Source: Rhodopirellula sp. (GTDB taxonomy: Bacteria; Planctomycetota; Planctomycetia; Pirellulales; Pirellulaceae). From it: DNA of 52,752 bases. How positions within the stretch are numbered: the first letter of the stretch is position 1; each line of letters opens with the position of its first letter. Under the pieces are notes generated by a model that was not told the DNA's origin, did not search any database, and saw only the letters and a program-made list of their open reading frames with translations. Where the stretch lies: positions 1 to 52,752 of the forward strand of contig JAHELS010000018.1 in the NCBI GenBank assembly GCA_024644085.1. The letters run 5' to 3'. A program made the position numbers and the translations under genes. This document shows, piece by piece, positions 52,729-52,752 of the stretch.

Positions 52729-52752
52729 ATGCTTCGATTCGCCATTGGCTTG
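52729..52752 (+). CDS. Possible start of a further gene (truncated by the window)
   Basis: An ATG at 52729 opens a frame reading MLRFAIGL to the window end, which could be the start of a signal peptide. It lies 111 bp after the stop of the PQQ-propeller gene on the same strand. There is no strong ribosome site (CTCCTTG directly upstream), and only eight codons are visible, so this is tentative. Confidence 0.3.

Overview
The window reads as a chromosomal piece of a planctomycete, most likely of the Pirellulales (Rhodopirellula-like) group. The evidence is indirect but consistent: DUF1501 and DUF1549/DUF1553 proteins, PQQ-type beta-propeller proteins beginning with a W-P-x-x-R-G signature, a sigma factor of the TIGR02999 type next to a serine/threonine kinase, ThuA-like, Gfo/Idh and sugar-isomerase-like secreted proteins, and moderately high GC. 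No rRNA, tRNA, CRISPR array, insertion sequence, phage gene or origin was recognised. The gene density and even codon use suggest stable chromosome rather than a recent island.

Layout. 1-4768 (+): 3' part of a FAD-dependent oxidoreductase with a golvesin-like tail, a membrane flavoprotein/iron-sulfur protein with two flavinylation motifs, and a DUF389 membrane protein. 4778-9354 (-): a coupled pair of exported amidohydrolase-fold proteins carrying three such domains, only one with an obvious HxH metal site. 9697-13524 (+): a small unknown protein coupled to a cytochrome P450, then an M32 carboxypeptidase. 13618-17053 (+): zinc-ribbon membrane protein, unknown helical protein and a histone-deacetylase-family enzyme. 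17188-21173 (+): ECF-type sigma factor, a transmembrane kinase with an extracytoplasmic sensor, and a ThuA-like protein, followed by an 18-bp tandem repeat. 21459-23345 (-): OsmC-like protein and an isolated MoxR ATPase. 23433-26812: a DapA-like/Old-Yellow-Enzyme-like pair transcribed divergently from an AraC-type regulator, with two overlapping palindromes between them. 26792-32370 (mostly -): PQQ propeller, DUF1289 protein (+), double alpha/beta hydrolase, TIM-barrel protein, methyltransferase. 32764-36709: rhomboid protease (-), DUF1501 protein, unknown protein and moaA (+).

36786-42415 (-) is the most interesting region: DUF1549/1553 protein, DUF1501 protein, ECF sigma factor and a membrane anti-sigma-like protein in one run with tiny gaps or overlaps. 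The extracytoplasmic part of the anti-sigma-like protein itself looks like a DUF1549/1553 paralogue with a CxxCH motif, so the putative sensor resembles the protein encoded first in the same operon.

42720-46328 (-): a histidine-phosphatase-fold protein that has lost both catalytic histidines and overlaps rpe; an NAD-dependent epimerase; an exported alpha/beta hydrolase. 46426-50016 (+): a very large AsmA-like protein. 50081-50161: a perfect 31-bp inverted repeat made of REP-like units. 50205-52752: Gfo/Idh oxidoreductase (-), a second PQQ propeller protein (+), and the first codons of what may be another gene.

Start codons were moved from the longest open frame wherever a signal peptide, Shine-Dalgarno sequence or overlap with a neighbour pointed to an internal start; these choices are stated in each entry. 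All family assignments are by eye from the translated sequence.
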